In this document: positions 44,948-59,479 of the stretch, one piece after another
Numbering within the stretch: the first letter of the stretch is position 1
Layout of the letters: each line of letters begins with the position of its first letter
Assembly: GCA_008711295.1 (NCBI GenBank)
Contig: VUYV01000511.1
Span: 202,205-266,204, forward strand
Length of the DNA stretch: 64,000 nucleotides
Direction of reading: 5' to 3'
DNA from: Anarhynchus alexandrinus
Taxonomy: Eukaryota; Chordata; Aves; Charadriiformes; Charadriidae
Program-made: the position numbers and the translations under genes
The notes under the pieces: model-generated
Seen by the model: only the letters and a program-made list of their open reading frames with translations
Told to the model about the DNA's origin: nothing
Databases searched by the model: none

Positions 44948-47900
44948 TGAGAAGTTCATAAGGTAAGAAGTAGTTTTGCACCTCACCTTGTTCATTTGTC
45001 TATGTGTATGCTCTTACTGACTCTGTGCTTTGGCACGTCACCCTGGAAAAACAATATCTATGGCATATTTGATCTCTTTTTAATGGTCCTAGGCAGAATG
45101 GGTATTTTTGATTCTAACACTAGATGTGGCCAGACTGGTAAAATTCCACTGGGGTTTCTACACTTTGCCATTCCCATGATATTTGAATACTGCATGAAAA
45201 ATAATGGCACGCTGCCTAGGTCCTGAGATTTTGGTTCAAGTATTTCATGGACTTTCAGGTTCAAAAGGGCTGCAATTACATCTAGTTTCACTTGCAGGAG
45301 AGCTTGTGTGATTCCCACAATGCAGAGATGGATAGGAGAGAGTCTAAAAAGACTGCAGTAATTTCAATAATTAACGATTGGTTTAACAGTTAATATAAGA
45401 TCATTCTATAAAAATGATAGCACACAATCTGCTGATAAAAAAATTAGAGCTGCCCATACTATATTGATTAAAAAAATTCTATTTTTTTATAAACATTATG
45501 AAGCGGGTTGGAAAGCAGTTAATACATATTTTTCTGGGAGTTCCTTAAAGTAGAAGTTCTTGAGATAGAGAAATATATGTAGACTTATATGGGAAAATAA
45601 TTCCAAATCTTAGTGTTCGTTTCATAAAGGAACAGTGTTAGCCATCCTCAGCTTGTTCGCTTTCTTACCTCTTCCACTGACATCCAGTAGGGTTACATTA
45701 TTTCAAGGTCAGTATTTCCAAGGGTGATTCTCTCCAAGGGTGCAGGACGTTGTGTAATTGGCCATTGGTCAGAAAATGCTTTAATACTGATAAAGCGGGT
45801 AGGAATGTTTTCTGCTTGTCCTTATACGACTTACAAAGTGTACAGCTTGCTTTCCCCCAACTCAACGTCAAATTAATGGAGTTTGTCAGCTGTTTAGGTA
45901 ATGAGCTAGAGCAGACATTATGTTTTTGGAGGAGATGCGTGCATTGTGAGGCCAAAATCCAGAAAGATGAATGTTTTAAACCATCTTGACAACCAGAGCA
46001 TCTCCCTGAATATATGGTGCCTAGTAGCCTTAAAGAAAGATTATTTTGTAAAACCTTTTAATGATTACTGGCAGAAATACAGGAAAAATGAAAGACATTT
46101 TGATTTACGCCAGCATGAAGCGAGATTGGAATCAAGTTCTAAATGACAGGCACTGTCAGTTTATTTGTGGTTAACCTCATACTCCTCTTTTTTTTCTTTT
46201 TTTTCTTCAGAAGTGTTTCACTTGTGTGGATAAGGAGTTAGTGTAACGCTTAGGAACAGGCCTAGGAGGTAACTGACCCTAATTCTTCTATGTCTTAACT
46301 GGTTTCAGCTGTGACATGTTTTTGCAAAAGTCAATAGTACCAACTGCAGTTGACGAGCTGGAGCTGATACCAAACTTGTCTGCCTAGCTTTTACCTATCT
46401 GACCACTGCAGCAGCATCCCTCTCTGAAGTTTGGTCTGTAAGCTTCTTGTAAAGCTCATAGAAAGAATTAGGCACCTCCAAAAAAGTCATCCCAAATTAT
46501 GCAAACTGTATAAAGAGCCATCCGGAGCATGCCAGGGAGCTCTGGGCAGAGGCACGAATATGAAGCCCAGCTCACCCTGGAGCGGGGCTGCTGAAGGCAA
46601 ACAGCTGCATCCATTCAGGATCCAGAGCTGCAAATCCCTACATCTATTATTTGGGAGACATAAACCCTTGCAAGCTGGTTCGAGTTTTTTAAAGGGTTTC
46701 CACAGGAGGAAGAAGTGCTGCTGCCTGCAAGGGGAAGGAAGCCTGGGTTTGGCCCCTTTCCTGCTCTAAGGGGACTTGGATTTGTGCCTCCCACATTCCA
46801 GGTGAGTAGGGCAGCTTCTGGCTCGGGCTTGAGCACCTGTAAGCTGCTGCCTTGCAGAAAGGAAGGTAAGAGGTAATTTTTCTTCTGTGGCTTAGGTTGC
46901 TGTAACTTTTGGCTGCTCTTATTTTTCTCACTCAAGTTAGCTGAGGAATCTTTGCTGATGTGGTGTTATTGCCATTCCTTGTATTTGTTATTGCTAATAT
47001 CCTTCTAAGATGTGTGTTCACCCAGTTACATCTGGAAGGCTTCTCTGCAAGTTTTTTGTGTGTCTGAAATGGGAATTCCAGATATTGGTTGACTGAAGGA
47101 TGAAAAAAGTTTCTGCTTAAATCCCTGTACTATCTTCTTCAGCTGACTTCATTGTTTCCCTTAGTTTCTCAGGGTTTGCTTACTTGGAAGTCAGAACTGG
47201 TATGGACCCTCCTTCCTCTTGGTTAACACCAAATGAGAGCTTGATCACTTACTCCAGGGCTATGTTCTGTGTGAATGGTCCTCCCTTAATTAGCAGGGAG
47301 CTGGCGCGCTGGTTAGGGGCTGCGTGTGCATCTGAAGGGTTTTGATTTTTGACCCTGTGGAAGGCAATGGCAACACTTTCCTGGTACAAGCTTGCAATAG
47401 CTGCAAAAATGGTTACAACTCCTTAATTAGCTCTTTGTTGGCATCGGTACTATTCCCAAAATATTTGCGCTTACTAGATACCTGTTAGAAAGCTAGGGTA
47501 AACCGCTTGACGTTGGTGTTTGGAGGGGGTGGTGGCGAGTGCCGGGCTGGGAGGGCGGTGGGTGCCACTAGAGGGTGCTCGGGCCGTGGGAGTCACCACC
47601 CCACTCCCAGGCACAGCAGATGCCACACTGTCACAAGGCACTTGACTACTTATTTTCTCATCAGGCTCCGCTCCTATTTGTTCTTACACTAAGTTTAGCC
47701 TACTGTGCATGAAATGAAGTTTTTTCAGGCTCATCAGTCTTCTTTGAATACCAGCCAAAAGAGGCTAAAAGTGAGTCTGTAGATAATGGCTCATATCACC
47801 AAAGCCCACTGAAGTGGAGAAGGGCCACAGATGACATCTTGGTGCAGCATTTCTGGTTACTTATTTGTTTGTTTGGATTGGGACTCCTTGTCTACTTTTA

Positions 47901-50900
47901 TGTGTTAGTTTGGGATGTTCATGGTATCTCAGTTCCCATGTACAACCTCAGGTGTGCCTTCTCTGATGTGCCCCAGATCCTGTCCCTTGGCCTCCTCTGA
48001 GTGTAAGAAGTTACTGTTTCCCCCCCCAAAAAAGGCAATCCTTGGGTTTGTGCCAGCAAAGCTTGCTCCTCCCCTGGCCCTGCCAGCCCAAGATGCCCAG
48101 AAGAGCAAGTCTCTGAGGCCAGTGGGGTTCTTCCAGTATGCTCACTGTCTGGCGACCTGCAAGCGGGCACTGCTGCCCCACATCCCTGGCATCCATACGT
48201 GTTTTTTCTCACTATTTCCAGTCCTAGCACAGACTCTTTTCTTACTGTTTTCAGTGCTAGCTTCCTCTGCCTGTGCTCACCTACCTTCCTCTACCGTCAC
48301 ATGCAAGTTCAAGAAGCCAAAGGCAGCACCAGCTGTAGGTCTGATGCAGTCCTGCCATGCCTCTTGCTGGCTCACCCTTGCACAGAGAAGCGTGTGTGGG
48401 TGTGAAGAGGAATTGGAAAGAGCTCTGGCTTAGCCAGCCAGCAGTTGCTGCATGCCCAGATCCCACAGCAAGCGCCCTTTGGCTCAACTCTTCCCGTCTC
48501 CACCTCGTTCCTTTTTGGCTCAGAGTAAGTGTTGGACTGTACATGTGGTTGCCAGATAGGAGAGCGATTTGCAGATTAAAAAAAAATGAAGCAAAAGAAT
48601 ATGGAGGAGAGAAATATCAGAAAGACATTTCATGGATCTTCCCCTACTTTCCTTTTTCTCTTCACTTTCTCAGGTGTGTTATGCCCCTTCCCAAGGGCAG
48701 GCTGGCCACAAGATTGTTTTTTCTTTGCTGTCCTGAAGGGACTTCTTGGGGTGGTTGCTGGGTGTGGGACCAAGTGTGGGATGCTGGTTGCTTTAAGCCT
48801 ATGCTTTGGCTGCTTTGGGTTAAAATAAACAGGAACAGGGTGCACTGCTTGTGAGTTCATACGTAATTGCTGCAGCCCCGCAGATGAAACGCGTTCAACA
48901 CATCTCTTTTTTGTGAAAAATGTAGAGGTCAAGATAGTCCCTTTCCACACCTTTCCTCATTATTTTCAAGTTGTATATTGTTTAGTTGAGTAACTGAGAA
49001 ACTGGGGGGGAAGAGGGGAAAGTGAACATTCTCTTAAAAAAAAAAAAAAAAAGCTTTGATCTTTATTTGATAAATAAATAAATAATTGATCGAAAAACTC
49101 CTAAAAGAAGGAGAAAATATTTGATACTCCTTGTTTATCCATAAGCCTTTTTTACAGATTTGCATTCTGCTAAAGTAAGTAAGGGGCTTGAAACGAAAAT
49201 AAATGCAAATATTTTAATTTGTGATGAACTAAAGGAGAGGATTGATTTCAATTCTAAACTATTTTAGTTTATGAGTATTTCCTAGGAGAGGAGTACTGTA
49301 ACAACAAAAGTGATTGCCTTTTTTATTCATCCCTGATGTCCAGGACATCTTTCAGTTATTGAAATTGCATGGATGAAAAACAGGTTGAGTGCGCTCGTAG
49401 GACTGAAGTTAGTTGTGGGTATTAATCCCATTGAGTTTAAAGGGACGAATGGTACAAGTACACTTACTTGTGTGTCTGTGGATCTACAGAGTAATAGCTC
49501 CTGTCTTGCAGAGATGTGCTAAAGAAGTAAATGCTTGCTGAAGCTCCTCCATGAGATGGGTGTATCTCTCGTCTTCAATCCCTTGCTTCTCCCCAGATGA
49601 AGCAGTCAAATCCAACTTTTATAACCCTGTCCATTTCCCTAGGTTCAGTTACTCCACGTTCACGTAGCAGTGGCAAGCTGGAACTTGTCCCAGGGTGTAG
49701 ATTTTACTTCGGTATAATAACTGACGCAATTTAGATGTGCAAAAGAAACCTGTTTGAATTATGGGTGGTCAAGGAAACTTCCTTTTGAGCAGTTACTTTT
49801 TCAGAGAGTATTGGTTTAATCAACGGGCTTGGTGCCAACCCACATCTAACCAGATTGTCCTCATGCCAATGACATGCCAAAGTCAAGGCAGATGGCTTGT
49901 GAGGAACGGCTTGCAGGCTTGGGAATGGAAAACAACAGCAGGACGTTTTCACTGGTTTGGAAAGGCTCAGCCTTGCTTCAGAATTTGTGTTTTGGAAGAG
50001 AAGCACAAGCTGCTTTGGGAGAGGAAGATAGGTCTTGGGCTCTTCAGTCTACTCTGCCTAATGCCTTGGGATATCATGGGAGAGTTGCACCTCAGCACAG
50101 GGGACCCAAAAGTGGTGTTATTTCTTTCATTCCACATACCAAAGGTGCAAGGGGAAGACCCCTCTGTCATCTGTCAAAGGTGATGTGGACCTAACCTGAT
50201 CCATTTTCTGCAGGACCATTTCATGTGAGATCATCGTTAATGTAGATGACAAGTAATTACAGATGGCAGTATGGTCAAATCTGTGGGCTGACTGGAGAAA
50301 GTAACTCCTTATACGTCCAGTCATGGTCCGACTGTGGTGAGAGTTGAGAGGCACCTGAAAAATTGCCAAGCATACTTCATTCTCACTGAAATCAACAGGA
50401 GTTGGCAGCCCAAGATACAGGTTTATCTGAACTGGAAGAATTTTTTGAAGTCCCATGACAGTTATAGTACATCCAAGTGAAAATTGTGTTTAAATTCAAT
50501 ACCTACTTTCCTCTGTCCTTTCTCTGCCCGTCAACAGTAAACTTGTATAATAAGGTACAAACTCTGTGCTTAGGGCTGGTCTTTAGGTATGTTTAGCTTT
50601 TCAAAGATTGAGAAATGCTCAGGGCAGAAATGTCAAGGCATTGCATAAAATACAAATAACTAACTTGTACCATTCGCTGTCTCTGAATTATATTTGTGAT
50701 CTTGTCACCATTCAAATTAGTGGTTGCAGGACTGACAGTAAGAATCCCATTTGCACAGTTAGAACAGCAGGGTGTTCCTGAAAACAGATCTTCCAAATGT
50801 GGATCTACTGTTTCTACAATGCTATTGGGATAAATCCAACATCACCAGTGCCTAAATAGATGGAAAAAAACAATAGCGAACTTTTATGTAGTGCTTTTAC

Positions 50901-51639
50901 ATTTAGTACTTTTAGTACTTTCCAGTCCTTAAAGCATCATTCTTCATACGATAGTGTTATTGAAAATGAAGAGCTGAGGCATCTAGAAGCCAAGTCACTC
51001 AAAGGCATGTGGGGAGTTCAAGTTATGATGATCTAATCACTGCCCCCTCCTTCTTTTACAGGGGTAAATAGCAATTTCTGGGTGAGCTGGTACTTCGGGT
51101 GCTCAGCTCTCCACCTGCAGGCCCAGATATGATGTGACAAGGAGCACGTCAACAGCTGAGTCTGCTGTAGTTCATTCAGGTCTTCAGACTTGATTCATCT
51201 GGTTCTTATGTTCTCAACTTCCCCAGTTTGCTTTTTGGATTAAGAACCTGGTGTTTAGATAATCTCTAATTTCCTGCCCAGTAGGCCGGGTCCTTAAATC
51301 CCTACTCAACAACATCGGTATTTGTGTTTTTGCACAGGCAAAACATCCACTGATGCAAAGGAAGCATGTGCCCAAATAAATTTAAAGGAGCGGCCAACTC
51401 TGAATATTTGTCTGAAGTAGTAATTTCTTGCAAACTATCTTCTGTTTGTACATCTGCATATTCTGTAGTAGCAAAAAATGCATAACTGTAAGGAGTAATT
51501 CTGCACCTTAACATCCTCAGTTCCCTTAAGTGAGTCTCCTTCACGCTTTGAACTGAAATACTTCAGAATTAAGGCACAAGTGAGATCATGCCTATACATT
51601 ATGCTGTAGTGTTGCTACTCTCGCAGTAAGAAAAACTCA

Positions 51640-52340
51640 ACACACTGATCTCGTAAGACAATGTTTATCATGTATCTAAATTTAAATACATTTAAATCCA
51701 TTCTAAATTTTGCTAAGGGGGAGATTGTTATTTCTTTTGTCTCTCTGACTTATTTTTTTTTCTTTTGCTTTTAAATCTAATCTTAATGCAACACTTGCAA
51801 ATGAAGGCAAGAGTTTAACAGTTTTGTCTTTTTAGATTTTTTTTTTTGCATAGAGACCCCACAGTGTAACATGCCTTAATTAATGGAAAGCAAGAATGGA
51901 TTGCATAAACTCCCAACGAATATTGTCTTAGCAAATTAAATCTGATTTAATGCTTTAAGCCGAAGAAATATTTACATAGCTAATGAAACTGATTAACTTA
52001 GAATTAATTTGCAATGTTTAGTCATACGGCTTAAAACTAAAGTGGTGTTAGTAATGTGCTGATTATTATTAGTACTCAAGATAATCAGGCTTGCTAGATG
52101 ATTAAATGTAAATACATAGTAAAAAATTGGTTCAGGTTAATAAACAATTTCAAATAGGAGAATGCCCCATGATGATCAAGTGAAATCAAGGAGTGTTAAT
52201 TGTACAAGTAGAAGCTAAGCAGTGTGGGGAAAGCACAAGTTCCCTCTTGTCTGCTGAAAGCTGGTGAAAAGCTGCTTCTTTTTAACTTCCCTTTGATTTG
52301 CTAATGATTTCTTTGTGATCTGTGTTACACTTGTGCCTGG
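51640..52340. promoter_or_regulatory. AT-rich candidate conserved regulatory element
   Basis: This roughly 700-bp block is rich in TTAATTAA, GATTAA and TAAT cores: ccttaattaatgg, 'tctgatttaatgctttaagc', 'actgattaacttagaattaa', gctgattattattagtactc. It is free of recognisable repeats and ORFs. Its composition resembles vertebrate developmental enhancers; this is inference. Confidence 0.3.
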
Positions 52341-53396
52341 GAACAGTCAGTATGGGCCATGGACCCGGCGTACTCAAGAGCGGTACAAACAGATCTTGGT
52401 GAGCTCACGGAAGTGTGGATGGGAACTAATGGGTAGAGACATCATCAGGCAGGGATGAGGAGATCGTTTGTGGGTCAGCGCCTGTGTGCATGAACAGCAG
52501 GGACCTTGGTTGACCAGCAGCTCAACCGTAACTGCGACTACTTTTTTTTTTCTTTTCAGTTATGAAAGCCTTAAAGCAAAGTTTTGGGATGGGGTTGCGA
52601 GGAGGGCCGTGTAGTGACTTTTGGAGATGTATAGGAAACTCCCCTTTAAGATAGGGGCTCTATTGGAGAAAGCATGAAAGCGTGTGCTTAAAAATGAAGT
52701 GGTCGTGGTGCTAAGAGCTGGTATCACTCGCTTGTAAGGATGCAGAGCTTGCCAGCCAGTAACCTGAAAGAGGTAGTACATGAATAATCTTGGCGTAGGA
52801 AACAAAGGGCCTGGAAAGCAAAGACAAGTTGTTAGTGATTGATAGGCTAGAGAGGCACCTAACGAAGTACCTGTTCTTATCCCATTGTCAGGAGGCTCAA
52901 CCAGTCTCTAGAGTAACTGAGGACAGCTAAGGGATCACTCGCATTACACCATTTTGGGTTTTTTTTCATGGGATTTCTCTAAAGTTTGGAGTTGCTGTAG
53001 CTCTGTGGTGGCATTTGGGGCTCAGCCAGCGCATCCTGCCAGATGGTGCTGGGGATGGTGGGGCACAGCTACCTGTCCTAGCTCAACTTGGGGCCTCCCT
53101 GAGCCACATGTACCTTCCTGCCCTGGTCCGGCAGGCTGGCCTGGGTCTGTGGGCACGGGGTAAGGCGGGCAAAGGTGGAAAAAAGAATCTGGCCCTTAGG
53201 TGTCTGGGTGTCTGAGTTTAACCTCAACCAGTAAAGCTGACTTTTTGCCTCCAAATAAATAGGTTTCATGGCACGTAAGAAGGGTAAAATTCTGGCTGTA
53301 AATCTGACGTTTATGTTCTTAATTTATAGTGCCATTTATTGCATAAAATTACCTATTTAAACAGGGTAGGGTTTTGTGCTTTGAATTTTCATAGTG

Positions 53397-53517
53397 TGAG
53401 AGTCAGATCAGAGTTGACTAGACAATTTCTTCACTTGGTTACACTGATGCAAATACCAATTAAATGAATGTACAAATTTGTTTTCATACAGCTGTGAGCA
53501 GAATTTGACCCAGAGAA
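53397..53517. mobile_element. Possible degenerate palindromic MITE-like element
   Basis: The right end 'gctgtgagcagaatttgacc' reverse-complements to 'ggtcaaattctgctcacagc', close to the left arm at 44859. Internally 'ggttacactgatgcaaata' is present. The left arm (gagtcagatcagagttg) is poorly preserved. Confidence 0.3.
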
Positions 53518-54724
53518 TCATCATTGACTCCACATTGGCACACTCTAATGTTTTGTCTATGAATTAGGAAAAAAAAGTATAAATCAAATCAACTTTTTAT
53601 CTGTCAAGAAGAGGCCTGAGATTGTGTTGTCTGACGCCTTGTAAGTAGGAGTTGCTTTTCTGTGCGAGTTTTCTCAGACTGTTTCTCAGGATGGAGGGTC
53701 CACAGAGCTTATAAATGAGAAAGACAATGTTGGGGGAAGGCTGATGTCCTCTTCTGGGACTGATAAAGATGCTAGCTTTGGCCAGCTGACTGTTGGGGCC
53801 AGTGTGCTGGAGTCTACAGCTCATGCTGGTCAGACAGTGTACAAGATTGTGTGAACTTTCCTCATCCACTTGACTGTGAAGCCTGTAGTAAGCTTTACTT
53901 GCATGTCCAAAGAAAAAAACCAATGGTCATATGATCTTTTTTGCTTCAGAAAGTGAGGTGGAAACCTGCAGCAGAAGTGTAACACAAGTACCTGGTGATG
54001 CGGACACAGTAGTCATTTGCTCCCTCCATCTGTTTCTCTGCTGCTCAACTACTTGCTTCATGTACCATTCCATCTCCTCATTGTGTCTCCTTAATGCTTT
54101 ACTGGCTGAGCCTCATCTCCCCATGACTCGTGCCTTCCCGCTGTCTGAAGCTGTGTGTAGTGTGGATGTCTTTTTCTTTTGTTATCTCCTCCCTTCATAT
54201 CACTAGATTTTGGTTCAGATCACTTTGACCTAATTCTCTCCTTTGACTCCTTAACGCGGAGTTTTGCAATGCCTGTGGGTTATAATCCTATCTCTGTTAT
54301 GGCTGGTGAAGTCTCCTGATAGCCACGAGAAAAAGGCTAAATTTAACTAAACTCCAAGCAGCCATTTTTGCACAATACTGCAGTGCTCTGCCATTCCTTC
54401 TGATCTCTCGGGAGCCCATCCCTATAGGATGGCATCCCTATTTCTCCACGATTCAGTAGGATCCATGGCTGCCAGTAGGTAAACAGCATAAACATGGGTT
54501 TTTAAGACTCAACAGTGATGTTATACAGCTCTGTCATCTCTGTAACTTAGCAGGTGCTCCGGTCCCTTCTGTATCATATAGAAATGCTTCTTGCTCCGTA
54601 TATCATCCTTTGGAGGTGACAGTGTGATCTTTCCAGATAACGTGAATTCATGGGATGTTTCAGGAACTGATGTTTCTGTTTGCTGCTGGTTTTTATGTAA
54701 GTGAAAAGTGACTTGCAGCTGAAT

Positions 54725-54820
54725 AAGGACATGGTTTAGCGGTGGGCTTGTCAGCGTTAGGTTAATGATTGGACCAGGTGATCTTACAGGTCTTTTCCAA
54801 TCTGGGACGGGATTCTGTAA
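54725..54820 (+). mobile_element. CR1 LINE 3' end fragment
   Basis: It reads aaggacatggtttagcggtg, 'tcagcgttaggttaatgatt', ggaccaggtgatcttacagg, tcttttccaatctgggac. This matches the same CR1 3' segment seen at 26967-27050. It is 5'-truncated and lacks the terminal octamer repeat. Confidence 0.85.
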
Positions 54821-57800
54821 GGAGGAGGCGGCGGTGGTGCATCCTGGTGTGAAGGCAGATGACCCAGATTGCTTGGGCACATTGTGTGGCTCTGCCAGAC
54901 ACTTTGGTGTGGTCATCTTTGAATCTGTTATCTGAATTCTTCCTCTTTGTCAAATGAGAGTAATATCTTTTCCTTCATACCATCCGTTTCAGGATTTTTT
55001 GTTACATTTTTTTTAAAGTAACAAATGTGATGACGCCCTTGGCCTCCACTTCGATATTCTAGGTGCCACTGTGATAAAGTAGCATGACTTTTGTACGTCA
55101 TGTCACAAGTCCCACCAGCTTCTCTATGTCCAGGGGCTTTGCTGAGGGCTCTGGGGAGGGCTGGGGGGAAAGGGGTGCCAGGCAGGCACCTGTGAGCCCT
55201 GGGAAGGTACCACATGGGGTGACCCCCCTCCTGCAGCGGCAGGCTGTGGAAGGATATCATATTTGTAATATCGTCCAAATGCAATCACAACATATAACCC
55301 ATAAAACAGATGTAATTAACTCCCAAGGGATACTAAAGTTTTACTTGTTTCAGTAAAAATCAAGAGGAACCATAACGAAATCTGTTTAATTCAGGGCAGA
55401 ATCAAGCCCACTGCCAGGTTCAAGATATTGTCATATTCAGGATAACTGTATATACTGGTAAAATTATTGCAAAGAACCCCCTGCTTTGCCTCTGTTACTG
55501 CCTAAAAGATCTAACCTTACACTGTGTTTAATGCACAAAAACAATGTTTGTAACATGAGAGTTTCCTGCTTATAATGTAATAGTATTCTTGGTCAGCATC
55601 TCTTGATGCTTTACAACCAAGTTGTAAGTCTGTTTAAATGATTTATTATACCACAGCCTGGATAGTAAGCACAGGTAAACAGGTTCTCTGGGAAGATTTA
55701 AACTGGGAGGACAGTCACTGTAAAGCCTAACAGAAATTCATTGCACTTCACGGATGGAACAGATGGAAAAAAAAGTCTAACTACAAACAGGAGAGAAAGA
55801 GAATCCTAAATTATCAAGATGCAATGAAATCCTATTGCAGGGTGCCATACAAAGGTCTTGGGGGGAAAAAAAAATCAATTGATTGTTTAAAAGAACAGAT
55901 GAAAACTGGGCTTGGGTGACCAGCTATTTTAAAAAGCTTCCCAGAATACCTGTCCCCATCAGGCCAGCTTGGGAAGCCAGTGTGGCTACATCTGGGTGGA
56001 CAGTGAAAGGGAACTGACTGTAATGACATTTGTGTTGCCAAAACCTGACACACAACTGCAGACTGAGGAGTTCTTATAGTCCCAAGCAGTTTAAAATCAC
56101 ATGAATCTTTCCTGCAAATCACCCCACCATGAAAAAGAGTAAATGTCAGGATTTTTGAATATTTTTTTCCTATTCTTCAGCTTTTAGGGTTTGCTTTCTC
56201 GCTGCTCTCCCAACTCCTCTCTGTGCCCATGAGGATCAGAAGCTTATTTTGTAAATGAAGAGTTGAAAAACATATCAGCTATTGAAAGATTTGCCATTTA
56301 GTCAATCATGATGACAACACTAAATCGAAAAGTGAAAAGGAACAAAAAAAAAAAGTTCCTGGCAATGAACATGGACTAGGAAATGTAGAGCAAGTGGTAG
56401 TTTTCAGAGCTCTGATATGCCAACAAAGCACAGAAAAGCAGGGCCGAGCCAGCAGAGAGGCTCGGAGCTGGAGGGAAGGAGCATCTGTGAAATGGCTGTC
56501 AAACCCACAAGTTTTCAAAAGAAATTTTTGGAAGTCTGGAGAGAGTTACAGTCCGTAAAGCTTTGCCAGTTAATGCTGACTCAATATCTTAGTTGTACTC
56601 CTTAATTAGGAGTCCCTCTGCCTAATGAGGAGCTCTTCTTACAGACTGGCTAAACTGCAGCAGTGAACTTGCTCTTGGCGCAGGTTTATTGTGGTAGCCA
56701 GGAGTAACCCAGCGGTGTCAATGAAGTCTGTGTCTAAAATCAGTGCCGTATCTGACTCGGAGCTGTTGGCTTCATCCTCCGGTTTTGTTGCAAGCTAGAC
56801 TTTGGGGGACAGGGAAATGGAACAATATGGTTAACATAATAAGGTTAAAAAAAAACAACCCAACTTTGTCTTTAATCCTGGAGAATTTTTTTTTCCTATT
56901 TTGCCTATTAAGTACTGAAGCCACCCCAATAGTGTTGCTCTTGCAGGGAATGGCAATAGCCTGCCCAGATGCATTACGTTTAAAGGAGAAACTTTGCTTT
57001 ACAGGCAGAATTTAACAGTTACCTTCTAGCTTTGATTTTGCTCTGGGAACGTAGGAACTGAAATGCCACCTGCTATCAGTTTTCCCTCATCCTTTACACA
57101 AGCCCACATCGAGTCCTTCCTTTGTAATGGCTTGTCTCTAACTTTGTAGCCGCTTACGTAGGGAGGAGATGAGAGGCTGAAATCTTTTCTTGCTTTGTGA
57201 CCCCATCACTTGCCTAAAAAGAAAGAAAAATGGTTTGGTGTCTCTCTTTCATCCTTCTTGCAATACCCAGACAATAGATGGGCATGTTTTGTTCAATTCT
57301 GGATGGATTTTACCCACTGTGAAAATGTATATAATGCTTAAAGAGATCATGTAAACAACTATACTGACAGCTGTGTTAAATGGTGCCTGAATTCTAGCTG
57401 TCAGCTGGCTGGGTATTGATTTTGTGTAAATAAACAGAAGGCTTTTTCCAAAACCTGCCTGTCAGTTGGCTATAGCGCACAGTTCCCTCTGCTGCAGGGG
57501 TTGTTACGTGGACACCCATAGCACGTGCCACGTAGGATTTCAGACTAGATATTCCTATTGCGTTTGTTTTCTGTATTTATGTGAAGGTATATAACTGCTT
57601 CTATGTTTAGAGTGAGTTGTTTTACTTGGATGCTATGAGTGGGGCTCGGCCTCATCCATCTGTGCACCAGAACAGATCAGAAGTAGCTTTTACGTTAGCT
57701 AGCAGCATACCTGTGCTCAGAAAACAAGCGAAAAATAGCATGGCAACAACTTGGAAGCAGAAATGTTAGTAGCTATAATTTTACTCCCTGGTTTGCTTTT

Positions 57801-59479
57801 GGCTATTTGGCACACGTGCAGCTTTCTTGCAAGTCAAGTGTATTATCTTCAAAATGGGGACAGGCAGAGGTCTGCCTTAAAACTGGACTCCTTATACCCA
57901 AGCAATAAAAGACCTCCTAAGAAGCGTAGCTGTGGTTCACAGTAAAGTCTTTTTATGTTGCCAGATGTAGAGATCTTTGACGTGACTGACAGTTTTGATC
58001 TGTGTTTGCATGATATGTGCAAAAAAAGGCCTTGAGCACAGAATAGGTAACAATAAATAATAATTAAAAATTGCGGTCTATAGAGATTTGTAGTTTTCAG
58101 TTAAAATCAATTGTATTTTCATTTTGGATGTTTGTTTTTCGTAATGAAATAGATAGATTTATGGCCTCACTAGAGATCCATACACCAATAATGAACCCCC
58201 TGCTAATACCCACTACCTGAAACCCACGGCGCACCAAAACAGTGCATCATTTTGAAGTCTGCAGCGGGCACATGCATTTGCTTGGCTGTGCTTGCTTCTA
58301 AGGGAATATGCTGCAGGGACGAACGAGAAAGTTCTGGTTTCACTGCTGCAGGCAAATACGATTTGCAAAGGGCACAAAAATTAACTGGCAAAGCAGGCTG
58401 AGACTCTAGTTCTTTCCCTACAGAAAGGAGGAATGCAAAATTTCGTGCTTGTGTTTGTATGCTTTGGAGACGTGGAGGTTTTGTTTGCTAAAACTTAAGA
58501 AAGATAAGACAGTAGCTGGGACCTGATGTAGTTGGATCTTGTTTCTATGAAGCTGATGGATTTTCTTGAGGCAATAAAAGTTATGTTATCGTGCCCTTGT
58601 CATTTGTTTTTGGGAGTCCAGATCTTTGGCATTGTGGAGGTTAGATGGTTTTCAGTGAGGGAAGGTGGTTAATTACTGCAGTGACTGGTCAGCTCGGACT
58701 GTAAATTGTCAATAAAAGTGTTCCTGGCCTGCCGGGTGAGCAGGGTGCTTGCTGGGGGTGCCGGCTGCCTGTGCCAGCTTCATGGTGCCCCTAGCTCCTG
58801 CCCAAGGACTGCAGCCCATATTCCTCCTCCCTCACGTGGTGGGATGGAGGGTGGCAGGGCTATTTTCTTCCTGGATGGTGGTTTTGGTAAAGACACGGAG
58901 AGCATCTGTTTCCAAGCTGCTTTCTGCTTTACTTTCACTGTTACCTTCCCATTCACCACCGTTTTCTTCCAAGGGTAGCATACATGGAGCTCTGCTTTGC
59001 AAAAATGGTCTCATGCACAGGGCTTACGTATTTTTGTCCTTTTTCAGGTAGCTGAAGCAGGCTGGGGTAAGGTTTACTTACCAGTTGCAGCACAGAAAAC
59101 ATGTAGAATTCAATGCTGCAGGAATTGCCTGAAGTCAGGCTTAAGAAAAAGAATCAACCCTGAATATTCAATGCCCATAAGGTGATGTTCATTTCCACGT
59201 GCTGGAATTGGATTGGGAGAGTAACGGTTCATATTTCAACCCGTACAGTGATGTGCTTTGGCAGCAAGGCTAGGTGAGCAGAATACACGGTTGATGTATT
59301 ACATCAGGTTTATGCTTATTTCATGCCAGTGTCCCTTTGAGGATATCCAGAGCACAGTTCTTGCTACATCCTTTGTTATTGTGCGAGAAAACCTGGTCCC
59401 TTACAGGTGGTATTCGCTTTGCTTTTGAGCATTTTACCATTTCTACTGCTAAGGGCAGGATAGCAGATGAAAGAGCTCA

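Noticed and set aside
47915..48433. 172-codon open frame on the plus strand
   Set aside because: Low-complexity Pro/Ser/Cys-rich translation, no domain, no splice-consistent neighbours and overlapping frames on both strands; expected by chance in moderately GC-rich sequence.
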